64,000 nt of DNA from Pelodera strongyloides (Eukaryota; Nematoda; Chromadorea; Rhabditida; Rhabditidae): NCBI GenBank assembly GCA_036852015.1, contig JAANDG010000562.1:1-64000 (forward strand), in the 5' to 3' direction. The notes beneath the pieces are model-generated. The model saw only the letters and a list, made by a program, of their open reading frames with translations, was not told where the DNA came from and made no database searches. The first letter of the stretch is position 1. Every line of letters begins with the position of its first letter. Both the position numbers and the translations under genes were made by a program. Shown in pieces: positions 11,926 to 23,397 of the stretch.

Positions 11926-12314
11926 AGGGACAGGCCCATCAAAGTTAACCTATATTTACGATACGTCCATAGTGACTATCAAGCATTTTTATTACAATAT
12001 ATACAAACTAAATTTCACATTTATTTGCCATTGAAAACTTTTTTCCGATGCGCTCTGCTCAAATGTATACCGTAGAGCGCAAATATCCTTGTCGTCAATG
12101 CAAATTTATCGTGAAATTATAATGCGATTAAAATTTGCATATATAGCTTTGAAATCTGCAGTTTTATGGTATACATTTGAGCAGAGCGCATTGGAAAAAA
12201 AGTTGTCTAGGGCGAATAATGGTGAAATTTAGTTTGTATATATTGTAATAAAAATGCTTGATAGTCATTATGAACGTATCGTAAATGTAGGTTTATTTTG
12301 ATGGGCCTGTCCCT
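11926..12314. mobile_element. TTAA palindromic element, family 1
   Basis: Ends AGGGACAGGCCCATCAAAG and inverse, flanked by TTAA (11,922-11,925; 12,315-12,318). Inner arms contain TTTGCATATATAGCTTTGAAATCTGC and AATGTATACC. Very similar to 39,919-40,307. Confidence 0.85.
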
Positions 12315-12579
12315 TTAAAATCAGTAATTATTTACACACGTTTATTATATTATTTAGCCAATAAGAGTAACATAATAAATACCTTATTTTGAAGGGCATG
12401 AATTTTCAGCCAAACTTCTGTATTTTAGAAATGTTAGGTTACCGACGTTTGATATATGGCTGGATTTTTGTTTTTAACTAATAAAATAATAATTATAACA
12501 AATTTAGTGGGATTTTAATTGATTTTAAGTTGGATTTTAAACTTCCCCATGTTTACGGCAATATGCATAAATGGATGCC

Positions 12580-12680
12580 GCATGCAGACCGGATTGTCCC
12601 CCGCATGCATGCCGCCTGCCGGAAAGCATGCATGCAGTCACCATGACGGCATGCATGCTTGTCCAAATGACCGCATGCAT
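12580..12680. repeat. CATGCATGC cluster, right
   Basis: Four CATGCATGC sites in about 75 bp, just upstream of the first visible exon of gene B. Confidence 0.6.
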
Positions 12681-12705
12681 GCGAATTGTGACCTGAGGAG
12701 TTTAG

Positions 12706-15700
12706 CTCGATTTCAACGCCTCCGGTTCTCCTGTCAAACAGTGAATTTTCCACTTCGCTGCTCACAGTTCCACTCAAATTGGAAATTAGTTCGAAAAAGA
12801 TTGAACTTCATTGGGAGCATCCTACATTACCACGTAAGAATTTACAATTTTTTTTGTTCTGTTTGTGGCGTAATAGAAAGCATTTTTCAAAATAGCGATC
12901 CTAAACTCATATTCTTTAGCAAATTCACACTTGACTTATTTTTTTTCATAAAAAATAGTCAGATATTATTTTACCGAGGAAAGGCACCGTTTATAAAAGG
13001 AAATATATCTGTATATCCTTTAGCTAGTGTCAAATACTTCTACCAACTTCTACCAACACCAAGGGTGTTCTCAAAATCAAAGTTACTTCGCTTTATTTCG
13101 TGTGGTGCAAATTGCTCCATTGAAGCTCAACCGGGAGTGAAATATGACGTGAGTGACATATTATATTACCCTAATATTCGTAGAATATTCAAGATTCTGT
13201 TTGGCTCATGGTTCAAAAACTTTCATTATTGTCACTTTCATGATTTTAGATTATTATTGAATGTCGCGATGTTTCCACTGGACGGTTAATCGTAGTTGGT
13301 GGCGCACCAGGTGTTAGGGCCAGTAAGTTCCTTTCTACTTTTAACTTCTAGTAGAATTCTAGCTGAAAAACCACTTGGTGACCGGTCACCGCCCATTTGG
13401 AAACCACTCAGAGGCCATGTCCATTCGACAACAGTTTTCGCAAATCCTCCGGTTTCTATGTAGTGTGTCCCCTTTCAAAACAAATTTCCGCTTTTCCAGA
13501 TGAATATGTAATATGTTATTGTTCCTTTTTTCCCAGTTCAATTTAGACAGATTCTACTAATTATCATAAAGACAAATTTCAGTGTTCTCCAAGTCCGAAA
13601 TGGAGCTGTCTTATAACCAGACACTACAAAATATTGGTGTCAATTTCCGAGAGTTTAATTATATTTATCGGTGGGCACTTTTAATTTTATGTTACAGAGA
13701 AGCGGCGGGTGCACAGCGCATCGCTACCCAGATTGGAGTGCACGCGTAGCCAGCCGCGCAAATTGGAGGGCGGACGTAGCCAGCCGCGTACCGCGCAGAG
13801 GGGGGGGGGGGCGTACCCAGCCGCGTAGGGGGGCAAAAAGAAGGGCCCCCTGGCTGGGGGTGCGCTGCGCGGTTGGAGACCAGAGAAGAGTGTACAATTC
13901 ATTCGTATTTTTCAGGTGTAAACCCTTTCAATACTGGTCGAATATTAACCGTAACCGGCAAGGAATCATGGAAACGTATATAAAAGACAATTATGGGCAA
14001 CCGGGAAGCCCTATAAATGGGATGATATGTGGTATTTTTTTTACATATAATTATGAAATAAGAAGGCTACGTTGCCTGAGGCCTCTTTCCATACTTATGA
14101 TACGTCTAAAACGTGCATGAAAATTCTGATGCACAATCACAAACATGTTCTTTTGCATACTGAGATTCCTTAGAGCTTGACACCATTTTTATACCGCGGC
14201 ACAATTTATTCTAATTGAACTTCCCGTGAGACCAAACTCACGCTACAGTTAATAATAAGATGTGTGTGGTTGCGATAAGTACAATGCTCTTCTATAGAGC
14301 TTCATTGAGGAAATTTGGGTGGTGCGCGGCAAAAATCTGGTGCAAAAAGGTCGCGCGGCGAGAGGTCTGGAAGGCACGAAAATATTTGATTTGTGGTGAG
14401 ATGTGTGACCCTAGTTTTTTCGCCGCGCACTACATAAGTGGGGCTGAAATGTGGCGCACTCCATGCGCACGCTTAGAAGACTGTTTATGTCACCTAGTAT
14501 TTCCAGGCTTATTCTTCCACGTTCGCACGCTAAGCGACGGTTCACTGCCTTCAAAGTCCCCATTTGGTAACTTTAGACTCAAGCTGCCAGCGCACACCTT
14601 TCTGAACAAAGAAACACACAGGTATTGTTACTTCATTGTTATATTCTCCAAGTTTTTCAATCGTTTAATACACGTGATTTAGAGTGATTCAAAATGATGT
14701 TAACTGATGGGCCAGAGAAAATCATGTCACTCATTTCAGTATGTACTTTGCTAATTACTACAGCAAAAACTCTACTCATTATGTGACAATTGTGGTTTGT
14801 AAAAAAGGATCATATACGGACAGGTGCGTTATTTATCAGCTGATCCGACCCATAATATTCGAATCGGAACTTCTTTTCAAATGGTAGTGTGTTTCCTGTA
14901 AGGACACATAAGACAACAGTGGTGCTAGTTAGTAAATGATGTAGGAATTGACGATTCCTGTGAAATTCAAGACTGGACATGTTTCACAAACCACTTGCCA
15001 TATAGCTTTAGTATCGCCCAATTGTTGATGCTCATGATTAATATTAGTGTAGTGTACTGTACTCGTGTACTATCCTGTTTCAGATACTGTTCGACATGGT
15101 TAGTAATACTCAATCCGGCAACAAATCCATTTCTTCGTGTCAAGGTATGAAATAACTAGGTAATCCTCGTCACGAAAAAAATAGAAACTGCGATAGCCTA
15201 TATTCTACCACGTAGGGATAAAGTGGGTAATGACGAATAGCTTCCGGAGCCTAGTTAGCCGTAGTTTTTCGATTTACGAAAAATCTTATTATATAAAAGA
15301 GAAGAGTTTACTTTTTTGTTTGTGTGAACGAAACGAAATTTTACGTTTCAGACCTTTGGTACAAGTAGTCCCTTTTCAACACTCTTCAAAATAAGCGCAG
15401 TCGAATTTTTTTTACATAAACTTGGAAGATACGTTTCAGACGTTTCACATAAGCATGCAAGTATGATCATTTTAGTAGGATCGCCTGATTATAAAGATAA
15501 AGGAGTGATCATTATAAATTATAATAATTACAGTACAACGGACATGGCAAAGGAAAGATTCCATCGTATCACTTCAATAAAGTCAGTGTTTACTTTTCAT
15601 TCGCGAACCAATAATTGCATGGCAAAATAAAAATGCAACCATTAATATATCAAATTTAAATAAGCAAGCAGGTTGCAGTAAGTATAATATGCTTTTTCTT

Positions 15701-15874
15701 GAACTCGATTATTTTGATCCAATTTTCACGCAAAACAGCGCTGAGTTCCAGAAAACCGGTACGTTTTACATAATTCAGGCTGTCATTGTCGAAGTCTTTT
15801 ACACGGAGCACATTTCAATTAAGGACGAGCTTTTGGACGTGATTCAACCCAGTGTGGGCTTGTTCCATATTTAA
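12706..15874 (+). CDS. Gene B: multi-exon gene, paralogue of gene A (5' end missing)
   Basis: Exons: 12706-12833, 13024-13148, 13250-13322, 13583-13670, 13916-14031, 14507-14621, 14740-14823, 15084-15144, 15683-15874 (TAA). Phases join without a stop throughout. Seven exons align with gene A; 125, 116, 115 and 84 nt exons are length-identical. Shared peptides: LHWEHP against IHWQRP, QPGVKYD against LPGVLYD, GIMETYIKD against GIMKTYIKD, GLFFHVR..SPFG. The last exon uses the acceptor GCAGTAAG (15,675-15,682) because the stronger upstream AG would meet a stop; this is the least certain join. AATAAA occurs at 16,119 and 16,132. Exons equivalent to A's first two are partly lost, possibly through the CATGCATGC repeat insertion just upstream. 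Function not recognised. Confidence 0.65.
13680..13880. repeat. GC-rich imperfect repeat in a gene B intron
   Basis: Repeats of GTAGCCAGCCGCG / GTACCCAGCCGCGTA with a run of 12 G. Strongly GC-rich against an AT-rich setting. It disrupts nothing in the gene model, since flanking exons 13583-13670 and 13916-14031 join in phase. Confidence 0.6.
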
Positions 15875-15917
15875 TATTTTTGATCTTGTAACAACTGCTA
15901 TTTCTAACAATCAGACC

Positions 15918-15926
15918 ACAAAGAGG

Positions 15927-15990
<64 letters not shown>

Positions 15991-15991
15991 A
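15918..15991. repeat. (GA)n microsatellite
   Basis: About 30 GA units with a few interruptions (ACAGAG, GATAGAG). Confidence 0.95.
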
Positions 15992-16560
15992 TGCCGGCGG
16001 TTGACATCTCCTTACAAGTCCTGTAAACCAACCATATTTACAGGTTCTACTGCATCGTCAAAGAATGAGGACAAAAATTTGCGTCCAAAAGTCAAAACTG
16101 CAAGCAGACGATGTCGAAAATAAAGTGACAGAATAAAATTGTTAATCCCGTGGATTGTGCATCATACCTACAGAAGATATACATATTAAGATCATATAGA
16201 AGACGGAATTACTAGCAAAAAAAACTTATTTTTGTAATTCTTTCAAGCCATAAGCCATAACAAGATGGATGCAGCAAGCTTCAGTTTGTCGAGATATCAT
16301 ATGATTTTTGTGTTCTCTGTCACATTAAAGATTATTATAGGCTAGGTATATTATAGTCTAGAGTTTATTACTAGATCCCATGACAGACAAAATTGTAAAA
16401 AAAGCAAAAATTGTAAAAAAAAACGGTTATTGGTCGGTTCGGCTCGACCTTTCTCATTACAGTAACCATTTATGCGAGTTTACATAGGGTGCTACCTATA
16501 AGGCGTTTCATCAAAAAACCTTGCAAACTTACAATTAATTCGTGAATAATGCTTGGTCGT
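15992..16560. other. Intergenic between gene B and P1
   Basis: Holds the gene B polyadenylation signals (16,119 and 16,132) and AT-rich DNA. No other feature seen. Confidence 0.4.
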
Positions 16561-16801
16561 TCGTTACTGTATTTTCTTGTTTTCACCATTTTATTCCACA
16601 CCTTACTCCTTCCGCTTAACATTTTTATTTATGTCCGGGAATTTCCATGACAATGTAAACATTCTCCAAGCGACTAATGGTGTAAAATTAACACTTCGTC
16701 TTTCTTTTCTTGTACCGGGAGCCCCGCCTATGTGATTCCCGAAATTCTTACTCTATTCTACCAAACTATTCCAAACTCACACCCTTTTCCAAGATTCCGC
16801 A
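16561..16801 (+). promoter_or_regulatory. Conserved 5' flank of the P family
   Basis: The segment TTTATGTC.GGGAATTTCC ATGACAATG and CTCCA.GCGACTAATG is shared with the region upstream of P2 (about 25,060-25,323), and more weakly with that upstream of P3 (about 32,240-32,429: TTCCATTACAATG, CTCCACGCAACTAATG). Conservation outside the coding part suggests promoter or 5' UTR copied with the gene. Which bases matter is unknown. Confidence 0.5.
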
Positions 16802-19800
16802 ATGCAACTAATTCGTCAGCTTCTTATACTAGCAGCAGTAAACTGTTTAATTTTTATTTTATCTTTACAAAAGTGTCCTTAAAATATAATGCAACAGAAT
16901 ATTCTTTTGTCTTTTGGTCGTACGAATAGTTAGCGAAAAAAAATGTACGGAGAAAAATACATCTATCTTTACGTCTTTACCAGACAAGCTGTGAACAAGT
17001 GGAGGCCTTGCCGTTTTGAAGTATTGTGAGAAATGTTAATATTTATTTAGATAATTCATCTCGGTCAATGTCTGTTCTGTCAGTATCACCGAAGCTCACT
17101 TAGCGTTGTGGTTGAGATTCTACTTGGCAGACAAGAAGTGACAAATACAAAGATGGAAACTGAAACACTGAAATATTGTCTTGAAAAATGTCTGGAAACT
17201 GGCTGTGAAAATGTCCTTTTCTGCAATGATGTTTGTTGGTTTCCTACGAAAGATGTTATTGCCGAAGTCAATGATCTTGCACAGAATAAGGTGGCTAGTT
17301 TGCCAGATATAGGTGTGTTTTCATTCATTTTAACGTGTTTGATAAGAAACAATATACTGAGTGAAGATAATTTGAAACGCCGTGCAAACCGGAATCTTTT
17401 GTTCCTTGCACTCAATTATAATACTTGATTGATTTCAGTTTCCAGCCCAAAACTCAGCTTTTGCGTGATGTATGAATACATTGCCTCGACAACGACCTCA
17501 TCGACCAGTAAAGCTAAAAGTCACCAATTTATTTTTTTCAAACTCAAGTATAATCTTGGCCATTGCGGTAGTTAGTACGCTGTATCAAAATCACCGCAAG
17601 AATGGCGGCACACCGGCCAACTTGGCTTATGCTCTGGCGCCGCCGCAAGAATGGCGACACACTGGCCAACTTGGCTCATCCTCCCCGGTCATGTTTCATA
17701 TGTCGCAGCTGTGACAGACCCGATCCGATTGGTAGTGAAACCTCTAAGTGGTATAGCAGCCGGTTTTTGAAACTAATCGAACTCAATTCGAGCTCTCTTA
17801 CATTAGGTGTGTAGGAATGCAGTTAATAATAGTTTATTGGTTCACCGAGTCGAAAAGTTCACATTCTTAAAATAACATCTAGCAACTTGAAATCCAAGAG
17901 GTAATTTAAGATGCAGTAAACACACCATCATCCTAACAAGGGACCGTGCATATTACAATAAGTATTAGATAGGAAACATTATATATTAACACCAAACGGA
18001 AACGTATTAAAGCGAAATACCGGCCGGTTTTTGAAACGCATCGTGAACAACTGAATTCTTACGTATTTATGCAAAGACAAAGTTGATCGAAGTTAGCTCG
18101 ATTTTTTATTCTAATTTATGCTCATTTGCTTAAGCATCATAAGAATGCTGGTGTACTAGATGTGTTTCAAAAACCGGCCGGTATTTCGCTTTAAGAAGCT
18201 AAGAACTTGATAAATTATGCAGAATTAAGTAACATATAATATATAATATAATAATAGCGTATTCGGGGTTCCAGTTATTTATTATTGAACATCTTGCTAA
18301 ACTCTTCACTTCGAGCGGGCATTCTTGCATTAAGAAAGCATCTGTAAATAGGGAGCTTAATTCTGATTGTCCAACATACATTTCAAAAACTGTCCGTTAT
18401 GCACATGAGCAAATGTTATGTATTTCGATAAGCTACATTTGTGAATCAACTCATTCTTTTACAGTTCCAATAAACCAGATACCCTATGCCAAAGAACTGG
18501 AGACTTCGACTGGTGTAAGTTTACCACTTTTTGCTTTCTTTTTGTCAAAAACAGTGTGTTCAGCCTTTCCTTATGTGTTCCCAAGTTACTCTTTTTTGCA
18601 CCCTTTGTTGCTGAGTGCGATCAATACTTACTAATATTTTCCCTAGGGAACAATTCCGGACAGTTTTTGATGCTCTTTGTTAAAGTTTACCTTTCTTTGT
18701 ACAATCAAACTAAAGCATAAAAAAAAGGTGATTTTCTAGTGACCCCATCCCTTCAAGGGCGCGAAACTAAAAATTGATTGTCATAAAAACCGCACTCGGA
18801 ACTTGCTTTTTCTTACATGATTCTTGCGTGTTCTATTGAAATTTAGTTTCACTAAAAGGAAACAAATGGGCTTGCTTATAGTATAAGCAAATAAATAGTT
18901 TAACCAGCCCTTTTTAGACGTATCTGTCCAATAGTTGGATACCGGGCACAACGTTACAGCTTCAAATTCCACAGAACACAACTGGGTCGATTACAATTAC
19001 AGGCGAAAAGTGAGGGTTTTTCTTTTGGACCACTTTTGAATGTATACTTGTTTTGCGAACAAGTGATCTAGTTATTTGGCATTTAAGGACATTTATCTTT
19101 GAAATAATCCTAGGATATATCTTTGGTATATTTTGTAAAATTACTGCCGGGTTATTTTCTAATCCTTGTGTCAAAATATGAATTTTTTTTTGTATGCGGA
19201 ACAAGTCATATGATTTGAACACTACAAGGCTAAAGATTGATGTTGCGTCCACTCCCCCGATACAAATTTAAGGAAACTCGTTCTCAACATAAGCCCAACA
19301 CCTGGAGTCAATAGTGAAGATTCAATAGCGATTGACAGCTCTTCGGTTCAAACTGTTCGTTTGAGGAAACTAATGAACTCGGAAGGCATCCAGGTGATTC
19401 CATTGAAGAGTAATTTTTTCTGATTTTAGAGCAACATCGCAAGTCGCATGCGCTGAAAATCAAATATCAGCCGGCTATGCCGCCTGAGGCGTCTTCCCGG
19501 CCAATTGTACTCCGCGCCGCATAACCGCATGACCGCATGACCGCATAGAAACCGCATGGACACCGCGTGCGGTCAAACACCGCACTGAAACCGCACGAGT
19601 TTACCAAACACCGCGCGGACACCGCATAATGTAGGCGGACACCGCATAGACACCGCGTGTCTCGTCTCATATCTCATAAGGACACCGCGCGAGGCCGAAC
19701 TAATCATATACCGGGAAATTCTACACCGTGATTAAGATAATGAAAAAAATGTGAATACCACTTTATTCAGCCATACAATCATCACACATAGACTTAAGCA

Positions 19801-22122
19801 TGTAGAATCCAGGGTCCCGTTTGCTCTCGAAGTCGGGGATCTTCATTTTTAGCTCCAATCCAAGGCGGTGTCTCTTAGCCGATGTGTCCCATAGAGTGAA
19901 GTAGACGGTAGAAGACGGCACAGAAGATAATACAGAGCGAAAGGTCCGTCCTAAGGCTAGGCAAGGGGAGCGCCTTAACTTTATTCCCGACGCCGTGACA
20001 TGTTTGCAAGATGGTAGCACTGGGCGGGATTCGAACCCGGGTCGTATGGGTGAGAGACGAGAACTTTGCCAGTGAGCCACGACGCCCCTGTGCTCCACAT
20101 GTCTATTTTCTGCGGGAATTATGTAATTTAGGATGCAGGTTGTTTGTTTTATTTACCCTATTATATACTTCGAATCACTGTGTCTCCTGTATTTTCTTTT
20201 AATTGAGAGAAAAAAGCGCTATTCTGGAGCAATGGTAGGTGGCGCGGTTTCCTAATTGGTAGAGGCTTAAGAGAGGTCGCACCTCCGCTTATGGGATTAG
20301 GTATTACAGTTTTACGTCTTATGAGTTTTGTATAAATTAACCTAACTGTAATAAGTATTATAATTGCTGTTTGGTGCATCTCGTCTTTTATTATTCCATT
20401 CTACTTCGAAATGTTTATTAGACTCTTGGAAAGACCTCAATGTCGTGAAAAACGATGTCGTGGTTCGAAGTAAATATAATAGGGTAAAGTAAACAGTTTC
20501 GATGCAGAAATTCCGATGGTAAAATACTATACTCTAAATTAACAAACAACTTGTACTCTAAATTATATAAATCCCGCAGAAAATAGATATGTGGAGCAGC
20601 ACATTATCTTAATCACGGCGTAGAATTTCGCGGTAATTTCGCGGTTCGAGTTCGCGCGGTGCCTATGCGGTGTACGCCTACATTATTCGGTGTCCGCGCG
20701 GTGTTTGGTAAACTCGTGCGGTTTCAGTGCGGTGTTTGACCGCACTCGGTGTCCATGCGGTGTCTATGCGGTCATGCGGTCATGCGGTTATGCGGTGCGG
20801 AGTACAATTGGCCTTATGTAATAAGGTGTTCACCGTGATATCTGCCGCAGTCAATGACATCGTCACCGCGAATCGCCGGGAAGAGTGTTGGTTTTTATTT
20901 TTCACAACCAACTTCAGTTCCTGTACGAATTTATATGGGGTTTCCATGTATGCCAAAAGGAACTGTGTGTGTGTGTGTGTTCCCTTCCAAGTATAGAAAA
21001 ATTTACCGTATTTTCCCTGAATTGAATACTTGACATGAGAAATTAGTATTCGTGAACAATTTCTTTTACAGATTCGCGTCAACGGGATTTTGAATCTGAC
21101 TGCAAACGACAATTTTAATGGATCCTACCTGTTTGACATTGGAACTTCAAATCCAGTCAAGATACATGGGACTGCAAACGAAATGCGCGGAAGTACATAT
21201 TTGAGTATTGCGAACCCTGACAAAGACCAAACGGTGTGAACATTTTATATGCTTCTTTGTATAACGTTCATTTTGGGATCTGTTCATAGAGATCCTGCTA
21301 TGTAGCGGCGCGCATCTTAATTGTGTTAATGTAGCATCTAAGATACTGTTCACGCCTGACATCGCGCATGCACTTCTGTGGCTTTCCACGAACATGGTTC
21401 TATTTTAGGTTTATGTGATACCTGAAGACTCGTGCCCGGATAACGATGAGACACCATGTATGTGGTCGGTCTCGGTCGTCAATGAAGCAAACGGTTTCCG
21501 AGCACAAGTCGCCTTTGATTTGAATAAGGCATACATATCACAAGCATCGCAATATCAGTTGAACAGCACAGAACATCTGGACTGGCAAGCCCAAACAGAA
21601 AAACCTTTACAAATTGAAAAGGTAAATCCAATTTTTTTTGTAAGCGCAATCTATATCTATGTGACGTATTTGTCACGACAATACGCTTTGATAGGCCAAT
21701 ATGTCGGTCTGGTTGGTCTTGACAATTGCGATAGATTATTGGCCGTGTCTATAAATGGTACGCTACTTTTTGAATGTTGTTCGTATAAATTACATCCTAC
21801 GATATTCGGCTCAGAGAAAATTACCCTTAATCGTTAGCATTTTTATTCAAACCCGTAGTGTTGCAAAATTCATTGAAAACGCATAATATCGGCTCATAAA
21901 AAATGGTGTTTCAAGAGTACATGAAAAGTATGTTTGGCAATATATCATATATCGTTCTACGAATTTTAGACTACAGAAGTCATGATTGAAATGCTACTGA
22001 ACCAAGCAGCTGGAACGGTCACTGGAGTAATTAACGGTATTTCACTGGGAACCGTACATACAACATTTGACTTCAACCAGATATACGTCTCTGAAGGACT
22101 TACAATTACGGGTTTTCGTTAA
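16802..22122 (+). CDS. P1: predicted secreted protein, Cys-rich module plus beta-rich body (nematode family, unnamed)
   Basis: Nine exons: 16802-16837, 17051-17312, 17439-17507, 18465-18514, 18918-19009, 19273-19393, 21072-21233, 21409-21621, 21970-22122; together 385 codons plus TAA with no internal stop, AATAAA at about 22,257. Exon 1 encodes MQLIRQLLILAA, a signal-peptide-like start. Exons 2-3 carry a Cys module (LFCQY, CLEKCL, FCND.CW, CVMYE) resembling the PAN/CW-type modules common in Caenorhabditis; that name is tentative. Exons 5-7 hold SW.PGTTLQ.QIP and VNG.L...DNFNGSY; the last exon ends YVSEGLTITGF. Predicted to be secreted; ligand or role unknown. The intron between 19,393 and 21,072 holds a 1.3 kb long-inverted-repeat element with a SINE in it. 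Same exon order and phases as P2. Confidence 0.75.
18011..18190. mobile_element. TTAA palindromic element, family 2, well preserved
   Basis: Ends AGCGAAATACCGGCCGG and CCGGCCGGTATTTCGCT, TTAA at 18,007-18,010 and 18,191-18,194. In a P1 intron. Confidence 0.85.
18640..18765. mobile_element. Fragment of another palindromic element
   Basis: TTTTTGATGCTCTTTGTTAAAGTTTACC ... AAGGTGATTTTCTAGTGACCCCATCCCTT matches the fragment at 35,205-35,288. Only one arm is present. Confidence 0.5.
19499..20813. mobile_element. Element with long inverted arms built of ACCGCAT-type repeats
   Basis: The ends GGCCAATTGTACTCCGC and its inverse are followed by about 200 bp of ACCGCAT / GGACACCGC repeats in inverse orientation, then GTGATTAAGATAATG, a paired TCTATTTTCTGCGGGA.TTAT and TTTACCCTATTATAT, so the arms are over 350 bp each once the SINE (19,752-20,092) is removed. 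No transposase seen. Within an intron of P1. Confidence 0.75.
19752..20092 (-). mobile_element. tRNA-derived SINE inserted in the arm of the long-inverted-repeat element
   Basis: On the minus strand the head reads GGGGCGTCGTGGCTCACTGGC (box A like) and GACCCGGGTTCGAATCCCGCC (box B), typical of a pol III tRNA promoter, but the acceptor arm does not pair, so it is not a tRNA gene. A roughly 250-bp body follows, ending GGCTGAATAAAGTGGTATTC and a T-rich tail. The opposite, uninterrupted arm (ATTATCTTAATCAC at about 20,604-20,617) marks the insertion point. Confidence 0.75.
20965..20981. repeat. Short (GT)n
   Basis: Eight GT units within the P1 intron. Confidence 0.8.
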
Positions 22123-22406
22123 AGAATCATTGAATATTCACACGATTTATTTATTTATTTATTTATTAAATACACCAAAAGGTGTGCATCCGAGGATGAA
22201 GGTTAAAAACGAACATACAAACGGAAACATGTTGTTAAAGACAACCTCTGATCAGAAATAAACTTGTTTACGATTGTCCTGTTCATTCATCTCATTTTCT
22301 CTTCTTTTTTTTTTCTTTTTTTGTACGAGATGTCCTATTGATTATATTTCCATGCGTAACACAGTCAAAACACAGGACTGTACTGGTTCAGACCTAAATG
22401 CCTTAA

Positions 22407-22855
22407 AGGGAGAGGCCCATGAGAAAAAGTTCTCCTTAATTTACTTGCACAAAATGTTCGGAATTTCAGAAATATTATTGTGAAAACCGCATTGCGTGAA
22501 GCCTCGAACTCGCAGAGTTATTCCCCGGCAAACAGTTCAGCTAGGTACCGTAGTCAGCAACGTCAAAATTAGTTTTTACTGTTTATATCCGTTCATTTGT
22601 ATTCTTTCTCTATATAAGAATGGTCAAACGAATAAAGATCATTTCTACGACTATAAAGAGGCGTTTGCAATACAAGAATGCCCTAAAAGCAAGAGAATTG
22701 ATTCTGACTACGGTACCTGGCCGAACTCTTTTCCGGGGAATAACTCTGTGAGTTCTAGGCTTCAAGCAATGCCGTTTTCGTAGTAATATTTCTGAAATTT
22801 CGGACATTCTTTACAAACAAATTGAGGAAAACTTTTTTCTCTTGGGCCTCTCCCT
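22407..22855. mobile_element. TTAA palindromic element, family 1 relative (AGGGAGAGGCCCA ends)
   Basis: AGGGAGAGGCCCATGAGAAAAA and the inverse TTTTCTCTTGGGCCTCTCCCT, TTAA at 22,403-22,406 and 22,856-22,859, with arms containing GGTACCGTAGTCAG / CTGACTACGGTACC. Just downstream of P1. Confidence 0.85.
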
Positions 22856-22859
22856 TTAA

Positions 22860-23392
22860 GAGTTTGCAATTTGCTTTTTTGTGAGACCTTCGAGTAATAT
22901 CCGAATATCCGAATAACTACTTCCTTACGCCTGGTTCTTTTTCGTAGTTCATGTGTAAGTATAATCCAAGGTTGTTTCACACCATATACAAATTGAGCAT
23001 TGTTTTACATGTATGACTATGACCATAACATTCCAATTGCTAAAAATGAGCTCGGTCGTTACAACCACATTACGTTCTGGTTATCATTTTATGGTTGTGC
23101 TATTCCATGACAATACACGACCAATCTACTAATCTTGCTCCCGCCTCTAACAAGAGAAACATACTCAGAGTACGTAAATCGTCTATGGCGAGGACCTACT
23201 TTGAATGCGTTTCGCATGAAGAAGGGTTATGCTACGTGATGAAATCAACACCGTTGGCAGTTGGCATTGCGGGATTGCGGGGTGTTCCCAACACGACGTG
23301 ACCATCTTTTGAGAGTTCGATTTGTGCTTGAGACCAACTTAAAGAGCTATTGCTGGCCTCTAAGCGCGTTGCACTCATGTAGGATAGGTGTC
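22860..23392. other. Intergenic, no gene recognised
   Basis: No exon of either family and no repeat seen. Confidence 0.4.
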
Positions 23393-23397
23393 CCCGC

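Noticed and set aside
12519..13289. 256-codon continuous plus frame
   Set aside because: It joins repeat DNA, an intron and one true exon of gene B; the paralogue comparison gives a different, spliced model.
20010..20095. tRNA gene
   Set aside because: Box A and B are present but acceptor stem does not pair and a SINE body follows.
19467..20813. CRISPR-like array (regular ACCGCAT repeats)
   Set aside because: Spacers are not unique or of fixed length, arms are inverted, and the setting is eukaryotic.
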